From positions 5,021,001 to 5,085,000 of the forward strand of contig BSBM01000870.1 of the NCBI GenBank assembly GCA_027924585.1: a stretch of DNA of 64,000 nucleotides, in the 5' to 3' direction. The translations under genes were made by a program, and so were the position numbers. Positions 35,350-48,727 of the stretch are shown here, piece after piece. Under the pieces are notes generated by a model, which saw only the letters and a list, made by a program, of their open reading frames with translations, was not told where the DNA came from and made no database searches. How positions within the stretch are numbered: the first letter of the stretch is position 1; every line of letters starts with the position of its first letter. This stretch comes from Larix kaempferi (lineage: Eukaryota; Streptophyta; Pinopsida; Pinales; Pinaceae).

Positions 35350-37780
35350 CACAGACCCTATTAGCTATTGAACTCGATGGTCTACCGTATGAGCCCAAGG
35401 GTTCTAAGCTGAATGGTAGACATGCCGAACGGAGAAACCCTCAAGCTCTGCCGTTGGCAAAAAGCGTGAATTAAAATAGAAAGAAAAAAGCATGAACCAC
35501 AATTGAAGAAAATCATGAATCACAATTGACGAAAAGCAAGAGAGTGGCGTTTTGGATTTACCAGATGATTCATGTGCTAACGGTTCCATCTGGTGTGTTT
35601 TGGATTTCAATATTTACCTCATCCTTCCTCCGTTGCTGCGTTTGTATGCTTGGGTTTTCGGGTTCGAGTGGTCGGGTGTCTGAATCTGATTGTGGTTTAA
35701 TGTCTAATTATGGGTTAGTTTGATTGTGGTTTAATGTCTAATTTTGGGTTAGTTTGATTGTAGTTTAATGGGTGTCTGAATCGGACTATGTTTTAATGTG
35801 TAATTGTGGTTTAATGTCTGAGGAGGCTGGACAGAAATAAAGGCAAAGAATTTGGGCTGCTGGATGAACTTGAATGGTGGAAAGGAGGAGGATGCAACTG
35901 ACATCAATGCTTTCTCTCAAAAATTGTGGGGATTCAATTCCAGGTATGTTCTATTATTATTCCCTCTTAGCACGTACCTTAGAAGCAACCTCATTCATTT
36001 ATGTTAATCACTTGGGCGTTGCAATGAGGATGGGTTCTCTTCTTGAGGGTTGCGATGAGGGTTGGGTTTTGTTATGACTAGAATGGTTTTTTATTATGTT
36101 CTCTGAGTTTTGCTTTGTTCTCAAAAGCCATAGGCTAGTGATTTCATTTATGTTTATTTATTTTTTCCTTTAAATAAATGTTAAAATGTTTGATTTATGC
36201 TCCTCTCAAAAACCCTAGAAAATCATAGGGTTTCATCCTTACAATCCGTGCTATGCCATCCGTTTTTTTCCGTTTGTTCATTCAAGTGCATGGTATTGAT
36301 AGGTAAAGGGGTCTAGGGATTCGACAATCGATGGTGTTTGAGAATGTGGCATCTGCTTCCATTCGGATTCCGTGTTATGCTAATTCACGACGTCTGGGTG
36401 AAAGTGAAACTATGGCCATGGGCATTTATTTGTTGTAAGAACTGTCATTTTTTTATGACTTATGCAAATCTCCGACTTCAGTGTCTATATTCTCTATTAT
36501 CACTGCCCACCAGCACGCGGTTCTGCCCAAAACTGCCACACACGACCTCCATACATTTCAACTGCTCAATTGCTCCTACAATTTGGCAGCCTGCGCATAA
36601 TTCCTTTGAATTACTGCTATTTGGCAGCATTCCAAACTTTCGATCGTCTCATAGATTTCTCATTCGCTGTGGCTCTGAGTGTTGCGGGTATCTCCTCTTA
36701 ATATTTGTGTGGCACAAGCACCTGCCTAATCGTGATCATTTAAGAGGGGCGTTCCAAGTTCTATGCCAGCCTCCTACCACATAACAGAATCGATTAAAAA
36801 CTAACTTGCTATATATTATTATTTCGATTAAAAACTAATTTGTCATATATTGGAATTGGCTCCCTTTTCAATCATGATCGTTGAAGTAATACGTTTTAGC
36901 TCATACTTAAAGAAGCTACCCCAGCTGGCAATGACATAGCCAATTTAGTGGATTCCTTTTTTTTTTATATAAAAGATTTTAAAGTGGCTTAACCCATAAG
37001 CAAAATGGCTAGGCCCAAACCAAATCAGATCACATTGCAATTCAACTGCAGGTCCCTGGGCTCCCACCTCCACCTCTGCCTGCTTATCAATAAACCATAT
37101 CACAACTCACTCCTATTCCACCTCTGCCTGCTTATAGTATTTAGATTAACCGGCATGTGTTTTAGGGTTTCTGGGTTTATAGATTACTATCTTCTCTTTA
37201 TATTTAGATTTACGGCTTTTGAGTTTATTTGGTGCGATCAAATTCTGGTTGGTTTGTAGCATCTTATGGTTGGTTTGTAGCATCTTACACATTATGAAAT
37301 CTTTATTTTATATTTATTAATTAAAAAAGAGAAAGACTTGTGTGAAATTCAGCATGCTATTTTTTTAGATTTTTTGTTTTATATTGCTTCAACATGTATA
37401 AAGGAACGTTTCTATGAAAATGGTTTAGAGTTATTTCATACTTTTCATGAAAATATTTATGTGAATATCATTTAGATTTTATGTTTATTGTTGGTGTTTT
37501 ACAATTAGCATCTCCTTAATGAAAATTTTAAAAAACTATAATATAAATATTTATAAAAATAAAATATCTTAATTAAATTAAATTATATATAAAGGATTAT
37601 TGCCCTAAATCTTCAAATATTCAAAGAATGGTGCCCTTCTTAGTAGTTTATATATTTCATTTTTTAAACCATTCTCATAGTTTATTATTTTAAAATTAAT
37701 TTAATCTTCTTTGTATTGTACTATGACATATTTAGAGAAATTTCTAAAGTTGTTTGAAAAGATATATATGTGGAAAAGAG
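35350..37780. other. Non-coding with small local repeats
   Basis: The repeat TTTGATTGTGGTTTAATGTC (about 35 bp period) runs 35686-35815. CGATTAAAAACTAA occurs twice at 36788-36840. CCACCTCTGCCTGCTTAT occurs twice at 37067-37137. GGTTGGTTTGTAGCATCTTA occurs twice at 37248-37287. No coding feature is supported. Confidence 0.55.
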
Positions 37781-40700
37781 AGGGAGAGGAAGAAGGGGAG
37801 GGGGAGGGGGGAAGTGGAGGGAGGAGGATTGGGGGAGGGGAGCAGTGGGGAAGGGTGAGAGGAGAGGAGGGTTTGGGGTGTGAGGGGACAGGGAGGGAGG
37901 AGGAGGGGAGGAGGAGGGGAGGATTAGGTGGAAGGGGCATGGGAAGGGGGGATGAGGAGGAGGGGGCAGGGGGGAGGGTGGGGAGGAGGGGGCAGGGGGG
38001 AGGGTGGGGAGGAGGAGGGGGAGGAGGGAGAGAGGGAGTGGGATGAGGAGGAGGTGAGGGAGCAGGGAAGCAAAGGGGAAGGAGGAGTGGGCGATGGGAG
38101 GGGAGTGGAGGAGGAGGAGGAGGGGGGAGGGTGTATGGAGGGGTATGAGGAGGGAGGTAGGGAGGAGGAGGAGGAGAAGGGGAGGAGGATGGGAAGGGAA
38201 GGGGGAGGAGGAGGAGGCAAATAGGTGGGACACGGGGAGTGGGAGGAAGACGAGGAGTGGGAGGGGGGAGACGGTATGGGAGGATGATGGGGGTGGAGGG
38301 AACAGAGGAGGAGGAGTGGGAGATGGGAGGGGAGCATAAGAAGAGGGAGAGAGGGGGAGGAGGAGGGTGGAAGAAGGGTGCAAGAGGCATAGGTGGGGAG
38401 TTAGGAGGGGGAGGGTGGGGAGTTAGGAGGGGGAGGGTGGAGGCAAGAGAGGGAGAGAGGGGGAGGGGGAGTGGGAGTGGGAAGAGGAGGAGGAGAGGGG
38501 GGGAAGGGGGGGAGGGGAGGTGAAGGGGGGGAAGGGAGGAGGAGGAGTGGGTGATGGGGGGGAAAAGAGGGGAGGGGAGGATGGGGAGGAGGAGGAAGGA
38601 GTGGGAAGGGGAGGTTGGGGGAGGATCGGTAATGGAAAGCGGAAGGGAGAAGTGGAGGAGGAGAAGAGGAGGAGTAGTAGTAGGTGGTGGGGGGGAGGAG
38701 AACGAGGAGGACGGAGAGAGGGAAGGGTAGGAGGACAAGGAGGAGGGAGAGGGGGAAGGGGAGGAGTACAAGGAGGAGGAGGAGGAGGGAAGAGGGGAGG
38801 GTGTAAGGGTGGGAGGGGAGGGGAGTGGAGAGGGGGAGGAGGAGGGAGGGAGAGAGGGGGAGGAGGAGGGAGGGAGAGGATGGGGAGGAAGGAATGGGGA
38901 TGGGAGGGGAAGGTAGGGGTGGAGGAGTGTTAGGGGAGGGGGAGGGATGGATGGAGGGGGAGGAGAAGGAGGAGAGGGGGGTAGGGAGGGCATGAGGAAT
39001 GGGGGGAGGGAGGATGAGGACGAGAAGTGATAGGGGGATGAGAAGGAGGTTGATGAGGAGTGGGAAGAGTGCGAAGGGAAGTGGAGGGGGAGGAGTAGGA
39101 GTAGGAGGAGGAAGTGGGGAGGGGATATAGGGAGGACGAAAGGGGGGGTAAGGTGAGGGTGAGAGGGGGATGGGGAGGAGGAATGCTAGAGGGGAGGGGA
39201 GGGGGAGGGAGACATGGAGGAGGAAGAGGGGGGTAAGGGGAGGGGGAGGAGGAGGAGGGAGGAGTTGGGGGGATGAGGCGAATGGGAGGGAGAGGAGGAG
39301 GATGAGGGGGAGGGTTAGAGAGGGGAGAGTGTAGTGGAGAGGAAGAGTAGGGGAAGGGGGAGCAAGGGCAAGGGAAGGTGAGGTAGGAGGTGAAGGGGCG
39401 GAGGGGAGGGGAGTGGTGTGGGAAGGGGAGAGAGGGAGGATGAGGAGGTGGGAGGTTTGGGGAGATAGTGGGGAGATAGGAGTAGGAGGAGAGGGAGGAT
39501 GGGGAGAGGCAAGAGTGATGGAGAGGTGAATGAGGATGAGGAGAATGAAGGATAAGGGGAGTAGGAGGAGGAGGAGGAGAGGTGGGGAGGGAAGGGAAAG
39601 GGGGGGATTTGGAGGGTGGGGAGGAGGAGGAGTGGATGATAGGAGGGGATCGGAGGAGTAGAGAGAGGGGGAGGTGGAGGAGGAGGAGGGGGGGGAGGGG
39701 AAGGGGAAGGGGGAAGGGTGGGATGGGGAGGGAGAAGGAGGCAGAGGGAAGGGTTATGGGGAGGGAGAAGGAGGCAAAGGGAAGGGACACGGGGAGGGAG
39801 GACAAGAGGATGAGGGGAGGGATGAAGTTAAGGGGGAGCAAGATAGGAGTGGATGGGGGGGAGGAGGATGGGGGGAGGAGGGAAGGGGAGGTGGAAAGTG
39901 GGGGTAAGGGGAGGAGGAAAGTGAGGGTAAGGGGAGGAGGAGGAGGGGTAGTAGTGAGAGGGAGATTAGGTGAAGGAAAAGGGGAAGGGGAGGGGGAGGA
40001 GGTGGGAGGGGGAGGGGAGAGGAGGACGAGGATGAGGTCGAGTGGAGGGGAGAGGGGGAGGAGGACGATGTCGAGGGGAGGGGAGAGGGGGAGGAGGATG
40101 AGGTCGGGGGGAGGAGGAAGGTGGGGGATAATGGTAGGGGAGAGGAGAATGGGGAGGATGGGGGATGAGGAGGATGGTGGGATGGGAATAAAGGGGAAAG
40201 GGAGAGGGGGAGGAAGAGGAGTAGGGGGTGATTTGGGAGGGGGGAGGGGTACAAGTGGGGGTATGAGGAGGGTGGCGAGGAGGTGGAGGAGGGGGTGGAG
40301 GAGGATTGGAGGGGAGTGGACTGGGAAGGAAGAGGAAGCAGAGGAGGATGAGAGGAAGGGTGGGAGAGGGGAGAGTGGAGTGGGAAGGAAGAGGAGTGGT
40401 AGGAGGGGCGGGGGAAGGTTAGGCGGAGGGGGGGAGGGGGATGGGAGAAATGGGGGAAGGGGTGAGGTGGATGGGGAGTAGGTGGGAGGTTTGAGTGGAT
40501 GGGGAGGGAGACACAAGGAGGAGGAGAGGGAGGATTAGGAGAGGTGAGGGTTATGGAGAGGTGAGGGTTATGGAGAGGTGAAGGAGGAAGAGAAGAAGGA
40601 GGGAGAGGAGGAATGGGAGGAGGAGGAAGAGAGGGGGGTGAGGGGAGGGAAACGGTGTGCTTTGGAGGGTGAGGAGGAGGAGTAGCGGGCGATGAAAGGG

Positions 40701-41338
40701 GATTAGAGGAGTAGGGATATGGGGAGGAGGAGGATGAGGGTGGGGGAAGGGGAGGGGGAAGGGGGGTCGGGGAGGGAGAAAAGGAGGAGGGTGAGAGGGG
40801 AGGAAGAGGCATAGGGTAGGGGCATAGGGAAGGAGGCGAGGATGTGGATGGGAGGATGAGGTATAAGGAAGGTGGAGGGGGAGGGAGAGGAGGAAAGGGG
40901 GGGTTAGAGGAGGAGGAGAAGGGGGAGTAGGGTGATGGAGAGGGAGGGGGGATGAGGTGGAGGAGGAGGTGGTAGGTTGAGGGGAGGGGAGGGGAGGGGG
41001 AGGGGAAGAGGGGCAAGAGGAGGAGGAGGAGGAGGAGGGGGGGAGAGGATATGGGAAGGATGAAGCTGGGGGATAATGGTAGGGGGAGAAGATGATCGGG
41101 AGGAGGGGGAAGGAGGAGGATGGTGGGATAGGAATGAACGGGGGAGGGGGAGGAGAAGGAAGGGTTGAAGGAATAGGGGGAGGAGGAGGAGGGGGTAAGT
41201 GGAGGGGGAGAAGGAGAGGGGGATGTGGGATGGGGTAGGGGTGAGAGGGGGGGTGGAGAGGGGGATGGGTAGGCAAGGGGGAAGGGGGTTCGAGGAGGAG
41301 GAGGAGGAGGAAGGAGATGGAGAGGGGTAGGAGGTCAT
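37780..41338. repeat. 3.5-kb purine-rich (G/A) tract
   Basis: The + strand is nearly all G and A for over 3,500 bp, built of GGAGGA, GGGGAGG and GAGGAGGAGG words with scattered T and few C. Edges are sharp: AT-rich DNA before 37775 and after 41340. Local tandem copies occur (for example GGGTAAGGGGAGGAGGA near 39900, and GGTTATGGAGAGGTGA near 40548). There is no single fixed unit. Long proline/serine-rich minus-strand and glycine/arginine/glutamate-rich plus-strand ORFs are products of the composition. Such DNA can form triplex or G-quadruplex structures; that is known chemistry, not shown here. Confidence 0.95.
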
Positions 41339-41619
41339 ATGTCAATATGAGAGTTTCACCATCCCTAGATTAAAAAATAAGCTATTGGAACCAAATCCAA
41401 ACATAGAAAAACATTAACCCAAAGAAACAATATGCTTACACAAAACATATTGACATTCAACTAACCAATGCTTACCATATTCCTCCCTACTGAGTTTATT
41501 GTGGGAAAGGCCACCTACAGGCACCACACAAGGTGCTAATTACATATTTAATACCAAGAACCTATAAATAGAGCTAATTCATATATAGAGTTTTTTACAC
41601 TACAAACATCATATCATAA

Positions 41620-42140
41620 AACTTAATGCTTGCAAGGAATTGGGATGGGAAATTCATTAAATTATGTAAATCAATCGACATATATTCAAAATGGTAACTG
41701 AAAGTCACTAAAGAGTAAACTAAAATTACAATAGTATTTTAGGTTGTAACAAAAACATATCTAGCTAAAATAAGGATACTGTGAATGTTGATCACTCATT
41801 GCCCACTGAAATCGAAGCAATAATCCTAGTATATTATAGTATGTTGATACTAACCCCAACCCAAAACAAATTCACATTCAAGTAATATATTAATAATTGC
41901 AATGAATTACGATGGGAAACTTACAATTATGTAAATCAATCAACAAATATTCAAAGAGGTAATTGAAAGTCACTAACGGGTAAAATCAAATTCCAATGGT
42001 GTTTTGGGCTGCAACAAAAGCATATCCAGCTAAAATAAGGATCATGAGAATGTTCATCACTCATTGGAAATTTCCCATTGAAATCCAAACAATACTCATA
42101 GTATAATATATTATGGTGATACTACCCCCCAATCACCCCA
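41620..42140. repeat. Tandem duplication, about 266-bp unit
   Basis: Copy 1 starts at about 41630 and copy 2 at about 41897. Shared landmarks are ATGTAAATCAATC, GAAAGTCACTAA, CATATC-AGCTAAAATAAGG, CACTCATTG and TGATACTA. The copies differ at many positions and by small indels, so the duplication is old. Confidence 0.9.
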
Positions 42141-44779
42141 ATAACAACCTTAATGAATGTTTCTCATGTACTTTTTTGCAAAGATAACAACTGACAAAAT
42201 ATTAACAATGCAATATTAAAATAGATAATTGATGTATGAGCCACATCTTCCCATCCCCTTTGAAACTTTATCATCAAGAATAGCAAAAAAAATCCCAACC
42301 AAATCTACATAGTTGATACATACCAATATTCACAGCTTCTAGTTTGCTACAACATAACTTCTTAAACATGGACCAGACTTATACCTAATTAATTTTTCCA
42401 TTATTTCGGCTTTCAAACAATTGTAGTATAAAAATTTAAAATCCACTTAACCTAATTACAACCAACACATTTTCTTTCGAACTAGATTCATGTATCACCT
42501 CTCTCAAAGTAGCCTTGTAAAAATGAGAATGGATTAGTATTAAAGTCACTTGCATTGTGAACATATTTATCTCATCTTAGCATTGCTAAGGTGGGACCGA
42601 GGTTGCCCAGATATTGATCAAGGTATGACAAGTTTTAAAAGAATACACACACACAAACACCCATATACCATAAGACAAAAAAATTCAGTAGAATATCATT
42701 CATGAATTTCAAATTTGGAAATAAATCAAAAAATAAGAGTTATTGTTAACCAAGGACCATACCCTCTATTTATGACTTGATTTGTAGGAATGTGGTTTTA
42801 GCATTCCTTTCTTTTCTTTTCCTTTTATTTTTCATTCATGTGACCAAAACACGATCTAAAAAAGATGATGCAAAGCCAAAATGACCAATAAAACATTTCA
42901 AAAATATGAAACTTCATTGAAATATTTCAACCATGCTTCAGAGGAGTTTCATACAAGGAAACATCTCTGAAATGTCAAAATGTGTATCTAGCACCTAAGG
43001 GTGGAGCTCCTACAATCTAATCCTGTAGAATACTATATTCTAAAAAACATAATTTTAAAAATGTTTTACAAATCAAATTTTCAAATCCATACAATATATA
43101 AAAAAATAACTGGCATTTTGTTAGGAAACCAAAAATAACAACTGCAAAATTGTATTGGTCAAATTAACTTAGTCAACTTGAGAAAATGAGCGTAAATGCA
43201 CGAAGCTTGAAAATTTAACCAATTTAGAAGATCGCACATACAAGACATTATTTTAAAGAAATGATAATGAGAAATATATAATGCAATTTGAAAAACCTTA
43301 TCCTCTAACAAAAAATGTATAAGATATATTCCTATAGTGCCACCCTCCGAGGATGAATTTATCCGATCCAAACTTCCACAGAAATGGGTTACTTTTATGT
43401 TCACAAAGAAAGGAATGTCCCAAGAAATACCGATAGGGAGAATTGTTTTATGGTCAATGTTTTCAAACAAAAGTGAACGATATACCTCTCTAGCAACATT
43501 AAAGACATAAATGCCTCAATGAAAGATCAGTTTTTCATTAAAAACATATATCACTTTGTCATTGAAAACAGATGGAGGCATTTTCTTCAAAGCCAACTTT
43601 CCCAACAATGACATGAATAAGAATTCAAGAAAATAGATTTTTCTACATATGTGGATTCAACTGTGGTATATAAATTCTATCAAGCAAGAAGGAGTAAATA
43701 AGCTTCAAGCCATGCAATCAAAGTGTGACAAAGTTGCGGTAGAATGTTCAAAAAGTTATGACAAAAGCTGCATTGTTGGATGAACAACGTTTGAGATATT
43801 TAGCAAGAGCTATAACGACCTTCATAAATCCTCCAAAATTGTTCATATCCATTATTTTAACTTTATTAAAGTCACATTACTTCTTACACAAATGCCTTTT
43901 TCTAATGTAACGACTAGGATTAGTGATACAAAAACTCAACTTCTCAAAGAATCAATTAAAAATAGTGTTTTTGTGAGCTAGTTTGACTGTAGGGGAAAAT
44001 GATAAGAATATATAGGTGGAAGGAAGGTTGGGATAGAAGTTAATACCTATGAAAAAACTACTGGGACCATTGATGGGTCGAAATAAGCAAGTCTGAAATC
44101 TACTGCAATGCTCCTGAGCACCGCAGTATATGCAGACTAATATTAATCTATGTTTTGACTGAAGGATATGAGTGAGAGTTTATGACTCAAGGAGGCTAAT
44201 AAAATGAAATATAATTCAATTTAAATTCATATACAACTCCATAAATTTTAAGGAATGTTTGAGAAAGAATTACAAAAAGACAAGTAAAATTGCATTCTAG
44301 GATTGCATAGCTAGTATAATTCAGGAGCTTCCAAACAGGAAAGGAAGGCTCATGAATTCCTCTTCTCAGACATTGATTGGATCATAAATAATATTAAATA
44401 ACATCAGGGATATAAATTATCTCATTTGGATCTATTATTATTCATCTACCACAAGCATTCTGAAAACTAGTTAAAATCCAGGCAATTCTAGAGGGGGTGG
44501 AGAAAATGAAGAAATTATCAGACTTCTGCAATATAAAACCTACTAACTGATATCAGATAATGTTATTGACTATTATTAAATCATATCAGAGCTATGAATA
44601 TTCTCAAATCATTACAGAAACTCCTCTCCTGTCCTACTCAAGAATAGAACACTAGAAATCACTAAGAAGCTCTAAGATTCGAACCACAGACTTCTTGGAG
44701 CTATCTGAAATTCGAACCAATATTGTTTCAGCTACAAGAACTACAAATAAAATGAATTAAAATGGCTTAATACCATCAT
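42141..44779. other. AT-rich non-coding stretch
   Basis: No recognisable gene. The largest ORF (43470-43159, minus, 103 codons) has no motif that I can name. Part of 44200-44780 may belong to the LTR relic that follows. Confidence 0.45.
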
Positions 44780-45545
44780 ACTCTCACAGGAAGCAGGGGC
44801 ACATCACCCAACTTGGACTAGGGGCACATCTTTGAAGTCTCTGAGGCGCAATTGCTCTCAATCCAAACATCAAACTGGAAAAGATGTGAATGAGGTGTGA
44901 AATGGTTCATTTATAGAGAGAGGATGACCTATGGAGAAAGTATCCTTAGCTAACGCACCCTACATGAATGGATAAGGAAAGCTAGCTTTCCGTCCTTTTT
45001 CCTTTTTTCTTTGCTTTCCTTCTTTTTCCTTTTCTGTTTGCTTTTCCACTTTCTGTTTTCATTTCCACTTTTTGCTTTACCTTTTTTTTGCTTTTTTCTG
45101 GATTTTTTTTGGCTTTTTTTATTTATCCTGCTTTTCTTAACTTTCCCTCTTTTCTGATTTATCATGCTTTCTACTTTTATGCTGCTTTTCCTAAGTTTTT
45201 GTTGCTTTTCTTATTTGCTCCATCTTTCTTTCCTTTTTCCTGATTTTGTATATTTAGGTGCTTTCTCATGAACTTCTTCTTGAATCCATCTCTAATTCAA
45301 CCTCATCCACTAATGCTCCCTAGTGGAGCATTATCCTCATTTATTTAAGATAAAATTATTAAATGCATGAAAATTAAATATTCCAAGTGCATAATAAACT
45401 TTGGATAAAAATTAATCCACACTCCTAATTAATTAAATGCCTGGAATTCAAAATTAACCACTCATTAATTAATTAGTTCCATTTTGTCATTAGGATCCAT
45501 GGGTTTTGATCTGCTTCATGGTGCTGGAAAAATAGGAACATGACA
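44780..45545 (-). repeat. LTR relic related to 22600-23548
   Basis: On the minus strand it begins TGTCATGTTCC at 45545. It shares with 22600-23548, in order: the terminal TGTCATGTYCC, TTAATTAAT-rich DNA, a long pyrimidine-rich (TTTCC) segment, a TATAAA box next to TAGGTCAT, and the GGGGCACATCT/GAGGCRCA phrases. No coding region follows it on the left, so it is a solo LTR or fragment. Confidence 0.5.
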
Positions 45546-47561
45546 CTTTTACTCATTGCATATAAGGAAATTCAAGTAGCATTCCATATAAGACAATTTA
45601 ACATAATCCAAACTAATGACTAATAGAATGCATTTCCTTACATTATTTCCACAAAATGAAACTATTGCCATTTGTAAATCAAATGAATATGTCAAGTGTT
45701 GACTTAAACTTAGCATATATCCAAGAGAAAAAAGACACGGCTTTTCATAGGTGCCTACAATTCGCTTAGTAATGTGTAGAGTATATACAATGGGCATAAG
45801 ACCTTTTAAACTACTCAACGTCCTCAATAAAATTCAAACAACTAGAATTCAAGGTCATAAATATAAATTTAGATCATAAGTTTAACAACCAAATAATAAC
45901 AGCCATAGTTCTCAATTAAGCAATTTAAATTAACGGTCTAGATATGCTAGTTGTTTTCATTAACAACAGTGTTAGTGCATTCATTTTATTGTGTATAATC
46001 AAATTTCACACCATAAAATACAAATGGAGTTTAATTCGGATATATGCAATCATACATAAATCCACAAAAATAGACAAAACAATCAATATCACATTACAAC
46101 ACATCTCATGGCTCTATGGACATTCAACAATTTACACATCCATCCTGATCATTTTCATCCTCACCTCTCAACAAACAAAATCCATTTATGAGTGCAATTT
46201 CCAAAATACAGAGGAAGAGATGGGGTAATAGAAAGGCCAAAATACTTGACCTTACATTTCCCATTCCCACATGTCCTCTCTCCTATTTTCACTTATTTAT
46301 CGTTTAATAATTTTTTCTCTTTTCTTTTCTTTAATTTTTATATCTTGTATTGTCCTTTTCTTTTTATTTAACCTCCATTAATTGTCAAATTGCTTTTGTG
46401 TACTAAAATATACAAACCATTCATCGTGTTTAGAACCATTTCAGATCATTGAAGCATAATCCCACATTAATCATATAAAAGGTTAAATGGTAAAGCTTAT
46501 TGTTTCTAGCATATGTATTTTGGAATGGACATGTGCATTTCCACTTAGTATGGAACATAGGTTATTCAATCATGGTTTCCTATTCTAAATATTTAGTATT
46601 ATAGTGGAAATTAGTAGAGAAAAAAAGGTTCACATTCTTCAAAACAACAACAAAATCATAGTCGAAAAGTATGTTAAAGGAATTTGAGTCATTAAGTGAA
46701 TACCTTGTCTTACAAGCCTCTTTAGTTCCACTAGTATTTCACCGCCCTTTATTGGTGGGAGATCACATATGAGATCACCCATTGATTTGCTACCCCTGAG
46801 GATAATGCCACCAAATCCCATTGGCTGGAGCCATTCTTCATATGACCTTTTCAGACATTACCCTCAGGACTTGACATTAATTGGTAGTTTTTCCATTGTT
46901 TATGAATAATGATACTACATGGTGATGGTCGGAAAAAAAATTTACATAGTTTCTTACATTGAATCCCATTTTGTTCATTTATAATAATGAATATAATTCT
47001 ATACCCCCAAAACAAGACAAAGTGACCCATGTCAAAAGTAAATAGGATAAGAGATTGGAGAAAAGCTTTTTCATTCAACCCACATCTCCCAAGGGATTTA
47101 ATTCACCAATAAGGATTCATCCACCCTAAGCTCCAAACTATTGTCAACATTATACCAATAAAACCCCCACAAAAGGGTTCATAATAGGTCTCTTAATTGG
47201 AACTATAATTTTTCAAGTAATGCAAAAGATAAAGGGCTTTCAATACACTCAAATAACAAGTGGTGGTTAATGATAGACCCTGCTACCAGAATAAGTAGAA
47301 GAGAGATATAAATACCATGGATATCCCTAGATACCAAGAAAGGAAATATATGCACTTATAGGAATAACATCACACTCACACTTTAGGTATAAAACTGTCA
47401 CAAATACTCTTTCTTGATAAATTGCCGAGTATCACACAATATCTACCATTGCATGGAATAACAGACAACCAATATTCAAAATATAGAGAGCCTTTGGTTT
47501 TAATAGTGATTACATGGTCCATATTATTCAAATTCAATTCTATTACTTTTAGGATAGTGTT
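45546..47561. other. AT-rich non-coding stretch
   Basis: No coding or RNA feature supported. The target site of the copia insertion is at its right edge (GTGTT, 47557-47561). Confidence 0.5.
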
Positions 47562-47916
47562 TGTTAAAATTTGTGATAGCTAATTGACAATAATTGACAA
47601 AGATGGTTTCTCGTAGTTTGTCTAACCGTTGGTTGGTTGGAAGTTTCTCGAACCTATGGCAATTCTTGCTTCTATGTAACTTCTTACACAAATGTATTTA
47701 TATGTAATTTTGAGAGGAGTATGTGTATGAGAGAGTATGGATGAGAAATGCCTAGATGTAATATCCATTATTGAAGGAATATGACATCGATACTTTTCCT
47801 TCTGGATGTTTCCCCAAATTGGGGTTTTACCACATTAAAATCCGGTGTATATATGTGTGTTCTATTTTGCCTATTTTTCTTATTTATTTGTTTATTTCAA
47901 ACTCTTAATGCCAACA
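47562..47916 (+). repeat. 5' LTR of the outer copia element
   Basis: 355 bp, TGTTAAAATTTGTG ... CCAACA. It aligns along its whole length with 61460-61813 (TGGTTTCTCGTAGTTTGTC, GAGAGGAGTATGTGTATGAG, CATCGATACTTTTCCTT). It is more diverged from its partner than the nested element's LTRs are from each other. Confidence 0.95.
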
Positions 47917-47918
47917 AG

Positions 47919-47936
47919 TGGTATCTGAGCCGAAGG
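47919..47936 (+). promoter_or_regulatory. Primer-binding site, tRNA-Met type
   Basis: TGGTATCTGAGCC lies two bases after the LTR end and differs at one base from TGGTATCAGAGCC. Confidence 0.85.
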
Positions 47937-48314
47937 TGAAGCCTCATGTGAGAGAGGGATACCGAGAGGATCGTGGAGTCTACGGAGGATGTGTATTCTG
48001 CATAGCTATGGAGAGTCCCGTCGAGGATCCCGTCTAGAGTAGAGAGACACTGGAAATGCTGACCCGATCATCGTGGAGGATGGAAAGACTACCCCATGAT
48101 CCGTTTATCTATGCATGAAGTTTGCAGAGCTACAACTAGTGGTGATATAGAGCCACCATTCATGTGTAAGACAGTCAGCTTCCATTTTCGTGGAGCAAAC
48201 CGTCATTTCCTAGAGAGCGGGGACGTGGAAAAGCGTATTGTGGTCATTGTTTTTCCGAGGAAGAGCCTGTGGATTCTTCCTATTGTGGAAGAGACCATGG
48301 AGTCTGTTGCATGA

Positions 48315-48500
48315 AGCATAGGTCTGAGGAAGGATCCCGTGGAGGCAGCTTGTGCATGAAGCAGAGGTGTGAAGATCTCGTGGTAGCTTGCACCTGAAGC
48401 AGAGGTGTGGAGAGCCCGTGGATTCTGTGCATGAAGGAGAGGTGTGGACAATCCGTTAAGTATTCTGCGTGAATCAAAGGTGTGAGGAAGGACCTACGTG
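48315..48500 (+). repeat. Degenerate tandem repeats in the copia leader
   Basis: GCATGAAGCAGAGGTGTG-like units with CCCGTGGA or CTCGTGG follow each other about four times (TGCATGAAGCA, TGCACCTGAAGCAGAGGTGTGG, TGCATGAAGGAGAGGTGTGG, TGCGTGAATCAAAGGTGTG). Confidence 0.6.
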
Positions 48501-48563
48501 GAGCAACAAGGGAGAGCTTGTATGAACAAGAAGGGGAAGTAAAGAATTGAAACCAAAACTTAA

Positions 48564-48658
48564 GGTGAAGCAAGTTTACTTTTTTTTTAGCGGGCTGAAG
48601 TGACTTTACTTGTTTTTTAGCAGGTTGAAGTGACTTTACTTGTTTTTTAGTAGGCTTG
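48564..48658 (+). repeat. Three tandem copies of a 32-bp unit in the leader
   Basis: The unit is GAAGTGACTTTACTTG then TTTTTTAGCAGGTT, three copies (the first degenerate), ending 70 bp before the gag ATG. Confidence 0.8.
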
Positions 48659-48727
48659 AAATTTTGGCTTATTTAATTTTTTATGAAAATATTCTGGAGT
48701 ATTTTTTGAAGTCTGAGTTAAATATTG

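Noticed and set aside
37701-41345. Very long Pro/Ser-rich minus-strand ORFs (up to 528 codons) and Gly/Glu/Arg-rich plus-strand ORFs
   Set aside because: They follow from the purine-only composition, overlap in several frames, and have no non-repetitive segment or start context.
43159-43470. 103-codon minus-strand ORF
   Set aside because: No recognisable motif, AT-rich surroundings, and length within chance expectation for this composition.
44950-45165. Lys-rich minus-strand ORF of 71 codons
   Set aside because: Produced by the pyrimidine-rich segment of an LTR relic; pure low complexity.
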